A stretch of 5,842 nt of DNA from Anaerolineales bacterium UBA877 (lineage in GTDB: Bacteria > Chloroflexota > Anaerolineae > Anaerolineales > Villigracilaceae), in the NCBI GenBank assembly GCA_002294405.1, contig DBFP01000027.1, positions 1 through 5,842 on the forward strand. Reading direction: 5' to 3'. Position 1 is the first letter of the stretch. The number at the start of each line of letters is the position of its first letter. Both the position numbers and the translations under genes were made by a program. Below, piece by piece: positions 1 to 5,842 of the stretch. Under the pieces are notes generated by a model. That model was not told where the DNA came from. It saw nothing but the letters and a program-made list of their open reading frames with translations, and did not search any database.

Positions 1-87
1 ATACGTTTTGCTCCGCCTCTTGTTATTGACAAGCCCACCATTGATTGGGCGTTGCCTCACATTCGTTATATTCTGAACATGAAGTAG
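1..87 (+). CDS. rocD: Ornithine aminotransferase, C-terminal end only (partial)
   Basis: This is the last 28 codons of a gene whose start lies before the window; it ends in TAG at 85-87. The visible peptide begins IRFAPPLVIDKPTIDWAL. The IRFAPPLVI stretch is characteristic of the C-terminal small domain of ornithine--oxo-acid transaminase, a class III PLP aminotransferase. The arginine of this motif matches human OAT Arg413, which helps handle the substrate carboxylate. The enzyme moves the delta-amino group of ornithine to 2-oxoglutarate, giving glutamate semialdehyde and glutamate. Related class III enzymes (acetylornithine, GABA or putrescine aminotransferases) usually have other residues around this PPL motif, so OAT is the best call, but the catalytic lysine and most of the protein are outside the window. 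It is followed after 53 bases by the alanine-dehydrogenase-like gene on the same strand. Confidence 0.72.
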   Translation: MRFAPPLVIDKPTIDWALPHIRYILNMK

Positions 88-128
88 AATTAAGATACTC
101 GTGATATGACCGGGTGTCATTTTGCATC

Positions 129-134
129 GGGAGG
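129..134 (+). promoter_or_regulatory. Ribosome binding site of the alanine-dehydrogenase-like gene
   Basis: GGGAGG lies 6 bases before the ATG at 141. It decides the start: the open frame extends upstream to 114, but that start would add nine residues (MSFCIGRLI) with no family counterpart. From 141 the protein begins MNVGIPKE, as alanine dehydrogenases do. Confidence 0.8.
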
Positions 135-140
135 CTAATA

Positions 141-1220
141 ATGAACGTAGGCATTCCTAAAGAAAGACGTCCTTACGAATTCCGGGTGGGATTAACCCCT
201 GCGGGGGTTGAATCTTTATGCCAGAACAGCCATGTTGTATTTATTGAACACGAGGCTGGTGTGGGGGCAGGATATCCGGATAAAGAATATGAAAAGGCAG
301 GTGGGAGGATCGTGTTCTCAATAGAGGAAGTTTATGGACGGGCTGATTACCTTTTGAAATTTTCCCGCCCAACCGACCAGGAATTGGATTTAATCCAACC
401 GGGTACGACCTTTCTGGGCTTTTTATACCTAGCTTCCACCCGACAGACGAAGGTGGATGTCCTGCTCCGGGATAAAATTACATCCATCGCTTACGAGCAG
501 ATCCAGGAGTCTGACGGTTCGCTGCCAGTCCTGCGGGCATTGAGTCAAATAGGGGGCGCAATGGCTGCAGATGTTGCTGCCCTTTTGCTGCACAGCGACC
601 AAGGTGGAAGGGGGATCTTAATGGGCGGTATTCCAGGAGTTCCTCCAGCCGATGTGGTCATCCTGGGGGGAGGCACTGCGGGATCATATGCAGCCCGCGC
701 TTGTGTGGGGAGAGGAGCACATGTCACCCTGCTGGATAAAGACATCAACGTTTTACAACGCGTCAGTCAATTCCCAGGGAACATCCTGACCCTGCTTTCC
801 AGCCAACGGAATATCGAAAAATCACTGGGGTATGCTGATGTTGTGATCGGGGCAGTCCATGTCACCGGGATGCGAGCGCCTCAATTGGTTTCGCGTGAGA
901 TGGTGCGCCACATGAAACCCCGCTCGGTAATTCTTGATTTGAGCATAGATCAGGGCGGCTGTTTCGAGACTTCGCGCCCGACAACACACGCCAATCCAAC
1001 ATATGTAGAAGAAGGTGTGGTACATTACTGCGTCCCGAATATGCCAAGCGTGGTTGCGCGTACGGCGACGAACGGCTTTGTTAATGCGGCGTTACCTTAT
1101 ATTTTGGACATTATTAATCTTGGCGTGGATGAAGCCATCAACCGGAACCCGGCCATTGAATTCGGTATCACCACATATAAAGGTGAATTGCGTCATCTTT
1201 CCCGCCTCACAAAGAAATAA
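141..1220 (+). CDS. Alanine dehydrogenase-family NAD-dependent protein with altered catalytic residues
   Basis: A 359-residue protein of the alanine dehydrogenase/transhydrogenase-alpha family (alanine dehydrogenases are about 370 aa). The N-terminal catalytic domain opens MNVGIPKE and has EFRV with Arg15. The Rossmann domain follows, with a GxGxxG loop (Gly176-Gly177-Gly178-Thr-Ala-Gly181) and Asp199 ending the second strand, which favours NAD over NADP. The signature IDQGGCFE (Asp270) and CVPNMP (Asn300) are present. Classical alanine dehydrogenase interconverts L-alanine and pyruvate plus ammonia with NAD. However, aligned without gaps to the Mycobacterium tuberculosis enzyme (recalled from memory), catalytic Lys75 is Ser75 (LLKFSRP) and His96 is Tyr96 (FLYLAS). 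The fold is sure but alanine dehydrogenase activity is doubtful. The transhydrogenase RQD loop is also absent. It is cytoplasmic, with no signal peptide. Its TAA sits 12 bases before the CoA-transferase start, indicating co-transcription. An automatic annotation would probably call it ald. Confidence 0.85.
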   Translation: MNVGIPKERRPYEFRVGLTPAGVESLCQNSHVVFIEHEAGVGAGYPDKEYEKAGGRIVFSIEEVYGRADYLLKFSRPTDQELDLIQPGTTFLGFLYLASTRQTKVDVLLRDKITSIAYEQIQESDGSLPVLRALSQIGGAMAADVAALLLHSDQGGRGILMGGIPGVPPADVVILGGGTAGSYAARACVGRGAHVTLLDKDINVLQRVSQFPGNILTLLSSQRNIEKSLGYADVVIGAVHVTGMRAPQLVSREMVRHMKPRSVILDLSIDQGGCFETSRPTTHANPTYVEEGVVHYCVPNMPSVVARTATNGFVNAALPYILDIINLGVDEAINRNPAIEFGITTYKGELRHLSRLTKK

Positions 1221-1224
1221 GGAG
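1219..1224 (+). promoter_or_regulatory. Ribosome binding site of the CoA-transferase gene
   Basis: AAGGAG overlaps the TAA stop of the preceding gene and lies 8 bases before the ATG at 1233. It fixes this start and suggests that translation of the two genes is linked. Confidence 0.8.
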
Positions 1225-1232
1225 AAGAAATA

Positions 1233-2540
1233 ATGGATTGGAACAGTATTTATCAGTCGCGAATTACCACGGCTGAAGAGGCGGTCAAATCGATCAAATC
1301 TGGCAATCGTATTTTCATGACAGGAAATGTCTCTGTACCAAAGACCTTGTTGGCGGCATTGGTGGCTTATGCCCCCAACTTGAAAGACGTTGAAATCTGT
1401 CAAGCTCTCTCCATAGGCCCAGCTGATTATGTAAAACCCGGACTAGAAGAACATATCAGGGTCAATGCGCTTTTTATCAGTGCCAATGTTCGTAAAGCAG
1501 TTCAGGAGGGGCGCGCTGATTTTACCCCCGTGCTTCTTTCAGAATTCCCTTTGTTATTCAAGAATAACATCCTGCCGGTGGATGTAGCCTTAATCCACGT
1601 TTCCCCCCCGGATGAACATGGTTTCTGCTCGCTGGGTGTGGAGGTTGGCCTCACTAAATCTTCCGCCGAATCCTCCAAAATCATCATTGCCGAAGTCAAC
1701 GACCAGATGCCCCGCACTCTGGGAGACTCGTTTATGCATGTAAGCCGCCTGACGCATATTGTTCCTGTAAATTACCCAATTGTCGAAATGCCGATGGGTG
1801 GGGAGGGAGATAAAAACACCGAACTCATCGCTGGATTTCTGTCCGATTTGATCCCAGACGGTGCAACCATGCAGATGGGCATTGGCGGAATTCCAGATGC
1901 CGTACTCAAATATCTTTTTCATAAGAAAGACCTTGGCATTCACTCAGAATTGATTTCTGATGGAGTGATAGACCTTGTGGAAGCTGGGGTGGTTACCAAC
2001 GCTCGAAAAACCCTGCACACCGGCAAGATCGTTATCGGTTTCATCCTGGGTTCGCAGCGATTGTATTCCTGGGTTGACGATAACCCGATGTGTGAATTCC
2101 ATCCCACCGAGTATGTTAATGATCCTTTCGTAATAGCGCAAAATGACAGAATGGTGGCGATCAACTCAGCCATTGAAGTAGATCTCACCGGGCAGGTTTG
2201 CGCTGACAGCATCGGACCCAAATTTTTTAGCGGGATAGGTGGACAATTCGATTTCATCTACGGTGCCTCTCGATCAAAGGGAGGGGTTCCAATTATTGCG
2301 ATGCCCAGTACGAACATAGCGAAAGATGGCACCCAAACCAGCAAGATAGTCTCGATGCTAAAACAAGGCTCTGGAGTTGTTACAGGACGCAATCATGTCC
2401 ACTACATTGTGACTGAATACGGGGTTGCGGACCTGTATGGGAAATCCATCCGCCAACGAGTAAAGGCACTTGTTAGTATAGCCAATCCAGATTTTCGTGC
2501 CGACCTGGAAAAACAGGCGAAAGAATTAAATTGGATCTAA
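1233..2540 (+). CDS. Acetyl-CoA hydrolase/transferase family protein, 4-hydroxybutyrate CoA-transferase type
   Basis: A 435-residue cytoplasmic enzyme of the ACH1/Cat family, full length for AbfT-type CoA-transferases (about 430-440 aa). The N-terminal domain (about 1-185) precedes the C-terminal domain, which holds GIGGIPDAVL (216-225), HSELISDGV (237-245), FSGIGGQFDF (332-341), a SKGG loop (348-351) and VTEYGVADL (393-401). Glu239 in HSE matches the glutamate that forms the covalent CoA thioester in Clostridium aminobutyricum 4-hydroxybutyrate CoA-transferase (Glu238). The family swaps CoA between acetyl-CoA and a carboxylic acid such as 4-hydroxybutyrate, butyrate, propionate or succinate. 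The acceptor cannot be read from sequence. The gene follows an ornithine-type aminotransferase and an alanine-dehydrogenase-like gene, which fits amino-acid fermentation, where such enzymes save the energy of the thioester. Simple acetyl-CoA hydrolase activity is a less likely alternative. Confidence 0.9.
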   Translation: MDWNSIYQSRITTAEEAVKSIKSGNRIFMTGNVSVPKTLLAALVAYAPNLKDVEICQALSIGPADYVKPGLEEHIRVNALFISANVRKAVQEGRADFTPVLLSEFPLLFKNNILPVDVALIHVSPPDEHGFCSLGVEVGLTKSSAESSKIIIAEVNDQMPRTLGDSFMHVSRLTHIVPVNYPIVEMPMGGEGDKNTELIAGFLSDLIPDGATMQMGIGGIPDAVLKYLFHKKDLGIHSELISDGVIDLVEAGVVTNARKTLHTGKIVIGFILGSQRLYSWVDDNPMCEFHPTEYVNDPFVIAQNDRMVAINSAIEVDLTGQVCADSIGPKFFSGIGGQFDFIYGASRSKGGVPIIAMPSTNIAKDGTQTSKIVSMLKQGSGVVTGRNHVHYIVTEYGVADLYGKSIRQRVKALVSIANPDFRADLEKQAKELNWI

Positions 2541-2546
2541 ATAATT

Positions 2547-2588
2547 GAAATTGAACAATTAATAAATATTGGGCAACAATTCAATTTC
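2547..2588 (+). repeat. Inverted repeat in the AT-rich gap before pyruvate kinase
   Basis: GAAATTGAA (2547-2555) is perfectly complementary in reverse to TTCAATTTC (2580-2588), separated by 24 AT-rich bases. The 62-base gap is also rich in ATTG and CAAT words. It could be an operator or a weak hairpin between the CoA-transferase and pyk genes. There is no GC-rich stem or T-run, so it is not a convincing intrinsic terminator, and I could not place a good -35/-10 pair with normal spacing. In such AT-rich sequence it may be chance. Confidence 0.3.
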
Positions 2589-2602
2589 CTCAGGCACATT
2601 AT

Positions 2603-4027
2603 ATGGTCATGGAAAGAAAAGCGAAAATTGTAGCCACAATTGGACCTGCAAGCGAGGATAAGGGGATCCTGAATGAATTGCTGGTTTCCGGAATGGATAT
2701 TGCCCGCTTAAATTTCTCTCACGGCAGCCATGACACGCACGCGTCAAGGATACAATCTCTAAGGGCGATTGCACAGCAATTGGGCAAACCCCTGGCTATC
2801 CTGCAAGATTTGCAAGGACCGAAGATACGCGTAGGGGTATTACCTGAACCTCTCATGCTATCGGAAGACCAGGAAGTGCAATTTTATATCGAGGGCACTG
2901 ATAAACCCAATGGGTTCCCCATCCCGGTGGACTTCCCCCAGTTCATCGATGCACTCAAATCCGGAGATCGAATATTGCTGGATGATGGACGATTGGTCCT
3001 GACTGCCCTATCCGTTGAAGCGAAACAAATAACAGCAATAGTAAAAGCTGGTGGAGAATTGTCTTCTCACAAGGGTATCAATTTACCCTCGATTTCACTC
3101 GATATCCCGGCATTTACTGAGAAGGACGCTGCAGACCTTGCATTTGGTCTCTCGCAAGACATTGATATTGTTGCCATGTCTTTTGTCCAGACACCGGAAG
3201 ATGTTAAGATTATAAGAGAGCACATCAAACCTGGTGGGGAGAAAAGACCCCTATTGATCGCCAAATTGGAACGACCGAAGGCTCTGGATAATTTGGAAGA
3301 GATCCTGGAGAACGTGGATGGGGTCATGGTTGCCCGAGGCGATCTGGGAGTTGAAATGGCTCCCGAAGATGTTCCTGGAGCACAAAAACGTATCATTCAA
3401 GCAGCAAACCGAAAAGGCAAACTTGTCATCACCGCCACTCAGATGCTTGAATCAATGATCCACAACCCACTTCCAACACGCGCAGAAGCTTCCGATGTGG
3501 CTAATGCGATTTACGACGGAACGGACGCAGTTATGTTATCTGGAGAAACAGCAGTAGGGGAACATCCCGTTGAGAGTGTAGTGCTAATGGATCGCATAGT
3601 TCGCGAAGCCGAAGAAAATTATGATAAATGGGGGCACGGGCAGGTATTGGATTCAGAGGATGGTGATGATGCAGCTGCCATTGCCCGAGCGGCCAAAGAA
3701 TTGGCTCATGATCGCGACGTGGAAGCAATTGCCGTTTTCACCCGAACAGGAAGGACTGCCATCCTGATGTCGAAGACCCGTCCTTGTGTACCCGTGCTGG
3801 CATTCACTCCAGTTGAGGAAACCTATCGTAAAATGGGCCTGGTCTGGGGAGTGACGCCTTACCGCATTCCCTGGGCGGACACCATAGAAGAAATGATCGG
3901 GCATGTTGAAACTGCCCTGCGGGAAAAGGCTCTTATCAAGCCTGGCGGTCAAGTGGTGATAGTTTCAGGGTTCCCGGTTCGAGATTTTAGGCAACCCAAC
4001 ATGGCTTTGTTACATTCCATCAGATAG
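2603..4027 (+). CDS. pyk: Pyruvate kinase, predicted potassium-independent type
   Basis: A 474-residue glycolytic enzyme that transfers phosphate from phosphoenolpyruvate to ADP, giving pyruvate and ATP. All core motifs are present: KIVATIGPAS (8-17), ARLNFSHG (34-41), DLQGPKIRVG (69-78), a lid-type B domain (about 79-165), IAKLERP (219-225) with catalytic Lys221 and metal-binding Glu223, ARGDLGVEM (244-252) with Asp247, TATQMLESM (277-285), and the signature PTRAEASDVANAIYDGTDAV (291-310). The C-terminal regulatory-type domain runs from about 350 to the end. The length matches standard bacterial enzymes and lacks the extra PEP-utilizer domain of Bacillus. Leu70, Gln71, Lys74 and Val77 are the residue set associated with potassium-independent pyruvate kinases. 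The start at 2603 has a weak AGG at 2592-2594. ATG 2609 (MERKAKIV) is an almost equal alternative and would give 472 aa. It converges with arfB, 41 bases between stops. Confidence 0.97.
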   Translation: MVMERKAKIVATIGPASEDKGILNELLVSGMDIARLNFSHGSHDTHASRIQSLRAIAQQLGKPLAILQDLQGPKIRVGVLPEPLMLSEDQEVQFYIEGTDKPNGFPIPVDFPQFIDALKSGDRILLDDGRLVLTALSVEAKQITAIVKAGGELSSHKGINLPSISLDIPAFTEKDAADLAFGLSQDIDIVAMSFVQTPEDVKIIREHIKPGGEKRPLLIAKLERPKALDNLEEILENVDGVMVARGDLGVEMAPEDVPGAQKRIIQAANRKGKLVITATQMLESMIHNPLPTRAEASDVANAIYDGTDAVMLSGETAVGEHPVESVVLMDRIVREAEENYDKWGHGQVLDSEDGDDAAAIARAAKELAHDRDVEAIAVFTRTGRTAILMSKTRPCVPVLAFTPVEETYRKMGLVWGVTPYRIPWADTIEEMIGHVETALREKALIKPGGQVVIVSGFPVRDFRQPNMALLHSIR

Positions 4028-4068
4028 AAAGCATCAGACAAATGATCTTTGATCAGCTTGGAAATGGT

Positions 4069-4485
4069 TTATTCATTTATAGAACTTCTTATACTTTTGG
4101 TCTTTCCCTTTCGTCTTTTTGAATCTAACCGTTTTAACCGGGATGCGGAAGTTGGATGGGTGGAGACCCGCTTTTTTGGTGGTACCAATGCCTTGCGGAT
4201 AATGTCAACCAGCCGTTTTTTTGATTCAGCCTTATTTTGTTTTTGAGTTCGAAACCGCTTCGATTCGATCACCATTATCCCCTCCTGGGTCAATTTACTT
4301 CCGGCGAGTTTCCGCAGTCGGATTTTTACGTTGTCCGATAAGGAGGGGGAAGAACCCAAATTAAAACGCAATTGAACTGCAGTGGAAACTTTGTTAACGT
4401 TTTGACCACCTGGACCGGAGGCTTGGAAATAGGTATATGTCAATTCAGCTTCCGATATGGAAATAGCGGGAGTGATGTAGAGCAT
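4069..4485 (-). CDS. arfB: ArfB-type alternative ribosome-rescue factor (peptidyl-tRNA hydrolase)
   Basis: A 138-residue basic protein of the ArfB/YaeJ (ICT1-like) family. It enters stalled ribosomes lacking a full codon in the A site and hydrolyses the peptidyl-tRNA. The N-terminal release-factor-like domain has ASGPGGQNVNKVSTAV, with the catalytic GGQ at 26-28, the same residue numbers as in E. coli ArfB. It is followed by LRF and a conserved ESKRFRTQKQNKAE stretch. The C-terminal tail is rich in Lys and Arg (THPTSASRLKRLDSKRRKGK), as expected for the segment that sits in the empty mRNA channel. The domains that let ordinary release factors read stop codons are absent. I chose ATG 4485 because it aligns end to end with E. 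coli ArfB. A TTG at 4491 in frame, with AGGGG 6 bases before it, is a real alternative (140 aa). It lies about 100 bases downstream of the KorB gene on the same strand. Confidence 0.92.
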   Translation of the reverse strand: MLYITPAISISEAELTYTYFQASGPGGQNVNKVSTAVQLRFNLGSSPSLSDNVKIRLRKLAGSKLTQEGIMVIESKRFRTQKQNKAESKKRLVDIIRKALVPPKKRVSTHPTSASRLKRLDSKRRKGKTKSIRSSINE

Positions 4486-4497
4486 GGACAAATATTA

Positions 4498-4502
4498 CCC
4501 CT
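4498..4502 (-). promoter_or_regulatory. arfB: Possible ribosome binding site of arfB
   Basis: On the minus strand AGGGG lies 6 bases before TTG 4491 and 12 bases before ATG 4485. The spacing favours the TTG start, whereas family alignment favours the ATG, so the arfB start remains undecided between the two. Confidence 0.45.
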
Positions 4503-4589
4503 GGGACCTTCCGCCTAGCTTTACTACAAGTCCTATATAAATGCCCTTATCTGCAAAAGTCAGGCCGATGAAAGGGTACTCCATATGAC

Positions 4590-5630
4590 TTAAAACATCA
4601 TTTTATTTATTCCCTCAATTGTCTCGCGAGCAGGTCGAAGATCAACCTCGGTGAGGCGGTTGAGTGGTGTATCCACAAGGTTAAAGGTTTCAGTTAAGGT
4701 AGGTTTGGATTCGTCAATATAAAGGAGTCCGGTAACCAGCCAATTTTGGAGCTGGGCAGCTTCCAGCATTTGAAAGGCATTTGCACGATTGGTGGGATCA
4801 TAATCTTTTTCAAGTTTTTTAAGCAACACTGTCGAGCCGTCATGCATGCAAACTTCACGAACTGAACCTTCAGCGAACTCACCCAATAATTCTATTTCGT
4901 CCAAGGCCGGGATAAAGGAGATTTCATGAAGGGGTGCTTCGTGGTCCTTCCCCCAGGTGTAAGAATGAATGGCGTTCTCCTGGTTATTAAAGGTTACACA
5001 GGGGCTGATTATGTCAAGGACCGCAACCCCATGGTGACTTAGGGCTGCCTTGAGAAGTTCCTTTACTTGTTTTGCATCTCCGGCAAATGACCGGGCGACA
5101 AAAGTGGCATTGGAAGTCAGTGCCTCCATGCAAATATCCACTGGCATATATTGATTAATGCCCTGGTGTTTAAGGTTGAGACCCACTTCAGCCGTTGCCG
5201 AAAATTGTCCCTTGGTCAATCCGTAAACCCCATTATTCTCAACGATATAAACAATGGGCGTGTTACGGCGTACCATATGTTTAAAACCACCCATCCCGAT
5301 AGATGCAGTATCACCGTCACCAGACAACCCAAAGGCCCGCAGGTTTTTATCTGCGAAAAGGGCGCCAGTGGCGAGCGAAGACATGCGCCCGTGCAATCCG
5401 TTAAACCCGAAGGAGCGGTTGAGGAAATATGCCGGGCTTTTTGATGAACAACCAATACCGCTGAACTTCATTATTTCCTCGGGGATGATGTCCAGGTCAT
5501 AACAGGTGGCGATGATCTGGTTGGCGATGGAATTGTGACCACATCCTTGGCAAAGGGTGCTGGGGAGACCACGGTAATCGTTTTTCGAAAGACCTACCTT
5601 GTTGATTTGAGAGGGCGCTGAAGTAGCCAT
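4590..5630 (-). CDS. korB: 2-oxoacid:ferredoxin oxidoreductase, beta subunit
   Basis: A 346-residue thiamine-diphosphate subunit of a KorAB-type enzyme, which oxidatively decarboxylates a 2-oxoacid (2-oxoglutarate or a broader range) to acyl-CoA while reducing ferredoxin. Cys27 and Cys30 (LCQGCGH), Cys61 (GIGCSS) and Cys211 (SPCVTF) match in spacing the four 4Fe-4S cysteines of the Sulfolobus two-subunit enzyme. GDGD (104-107) through NNGVYGLTKGQ (132-142) is the diphosphate and Mg binding motif. SGIGCSS, followed by NGLHGRMSSLATG, is typical of the family. It is longer than compact beta subunits of about 280-300 aa because of an extended C-terminal part (about 240-346). The start is set by AGGAGGAG 5 bases before ATG 5630; a longer frame from 5669 would run through the alpha gene end and lacks such a site. 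It overlaps the alpha stop by one base (TAATG), indicating translational coupling. Substrate choice cannot be told from this subunit. Confidence 0.92.
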   Translation of the reverse strand: MATSAPSQINKVGLSKNDYRGLPSTLCQGCGHNSIANQIIATCYDLDIIPEEIMKFSGIGCSSKSPAYFLNRSFGFNGLHGRMSSLATGALFADKNLRAFGLSGDGDTASIGMGGFKHMVRRNTPIVYIVENNGVYGLTKGQFSATAEVGLNLKHQGINQYMPVDICMEALTSNATFVARSFAGDAKQVKELLKAALSHHGVAVLDIISPCVTFNNQENAIHSYTWGKDHEAPLHEISFIPALDEIELLGEFAEGSVREVCMHDGSTVLLKKLEKDYDPTNRANAFQMLEAAQLQNWLVTGLLYIDESKPTLTETFNLVDTPLNRLTEVDLRPARETIEGINKMMF

Positions 5631-5842
5631 TATTTCTCCTCCTGAGCCAGGATTGATTCTTTTACCCATTTGGCGGTTAAAGGCAGACCGTCACTATGGC
5701 AGACAGAATGGAACCTGGAAGCCAGATCTGGCATCAGGCTGTTTAATATCTGACGAAGTTGACCGTCCCGATTGGCTTCAACTATATATATTCGTTCATA
5801 TTTCTTGATGAAATCCTGGACCTCATCTGTGCATGGGAGAGC
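5630..5842 (-). CDS. korA: 2-oxoacid:ferredoxin oxidoreductase, alpha subunit, C-terminal end (partial)
   Basis: The last 70 codons of a gene that starts beyond the right edge, ending in TAA at 5632-5630. The peptide reads FIKKYERIYIVEANRDGQL (about 11-29 of the visible part) and then HSDGLPLTAKWVKESI. The pattern IVExNRDGQL followed about 20 residues later by DGLPLTA is typical of the C-terminal domain of KorA-type alpha or fused gamma-alpha subunits, whose extra domain lies next to the beta subunit. The earlier gamma and pyrimidine-binding domains, which help determine substrate, are not visible. Its stop overlaps the beta start by one base, and the beta ribosome binding site lies within its last codons (Gln-Glu-Glu-Lys), so the two subunits are made from one message in balanced amounts. 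Confidence 0.88.
   Translation of the reverse strand, partial: ALPCTDEVQDFIKKYERIYIVEANRDGQLRQILNSLMPDLASRFHSVCHSDGLPLTAKWVKESILAQEEK
5636..5643 (-). promoter_or_regulatory. korB: Ribosome binding site of korB inside the end of korA
   Basis: AGGAGGAG on the minus strand, 5 bases before ATG 5630, is a near-perfect Shine-Dalgarno sequence. It settles the korB start against the longer frame beginning at 5669 and lies wholly within the alpha-subunit coding sequence. Confidence 0.9.

Noticed and set aside
106..120. Short palindrome ATGAC-CGGGT-GTCAT upstream of the alanine-dehydrogenase-like gene
   Set aside because: Arms of 5 bp with no extension and no recognisable operator consensus; expected by chance.
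1590..1943. Minus-strand frame of 117 codons inside the CoA-transferase gene
   Set aside because: It is fully antisense to a well-supported gene and its translation resembles no protein family; a shadow frame.
4028..4068. Hairpin TGATC-TTT-GATCA (4043-4055) between the convergent pyk and arfB stops as a shared terminator
   Set aside because: The stem is only 5 bp with low GC and there is no T-run after it on either strand, so an intrinsic terminator is not supported.
4049..4246. Small plus-strand reading frame of 65 codons
   Set aside because: It lies opposite the arfB gene, shows no recognisable family and looks like a shadow of the real coding strand.
4492..4589. The roughly 100-base gap between korB and arfB as a small RNA or hidden gene
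   Set aside because: No open frame with a ribosome binding site, no strong hairpin and no terminator could be seen; it is left as plain intergenic sequence.
5631..5669. Longer korB starting at ATG 5669 (MGKRINPG...)
   Set aside because: It would overlap the end of korA in another frame and has no good ribosome binding site, whereas ATG 5630 has AGGAGGAG at the right distance.

Overview
The window is an ordinary, densely coded bacterial chromosomal segment that deals mainly with central carbon and amino-acid metabolism. It carries five complete genes and two partial genes cut by the window edges. I see no mobile elements, CRISPR arrays, tRNA or rRNA genes, and no gene-free stretch longer than about 100 bases. 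The gene content suggests an anaerobic or microaerophilic heterotroph that ferments amino acids: an ornithine-type aminotransferase, an alanine-dehydrogenase-like protein, an AbfT/Cat-type CoA-transferase, pyruvate kinase and a ferredoxin-dependent 2-oxoacid oxidoreductase. The long KorB and fairly balanced base composition would fit a lineage such as Anaerolineae (Chloroflexota), but that is a low-confidence guess and nothing here fixes the taxonomy.

Plus strand, 1-4027: the last 28 codons of an ornithine aminotransferase, then an alanine-dehydrogenase-family protein (141-1220), a 4-hydroxybutyrate/acetate-type CoA-transferase (1233-2540) and pyruvate kinase (2603-4027). The gaps are 53, 12 and 62 bases, so the first three genes look like one transcription unit. 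Pyruvate kinase may be part of it or may have its own promoter in an AT-rich gap that holds a 9-bp inverted repeat.

Minus strand, 5842-4069: the end of the alpha subunit of a 2-oxoacid:ferredoxin oxidoreductase (stop at 5630), its beta subunit (5630-4590, stop and start overlapping as TAATG), and about 100 bases further on an ArfB-type ribosome-rescue peptidyl-tRNA hydrolase (4485-4069). This group converges on pyruvate kinase, with about 41 bases between the two stop codons.

Taken together, the aminotransferase would feed amino acids into oxo-acids and semialdehydes. The ferredoxin oxidoreductase would convert 2-oxoacids to acyl-CoA plus reduced ferredoxin. The CoA-transferase would recover or exchange the CoA thioester, and pyruvate kinase supplies ATP and pyruvate. 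The one real oddity is the alanine-dehydrogenase-like protein. Its fold, NAD site and Arg15/Asp270 are preserved, but both catalytic residues of the family (Lys75 and His96) are replaced by Ser and Tyr, so it may not be an alanine dehydrogenase at all.
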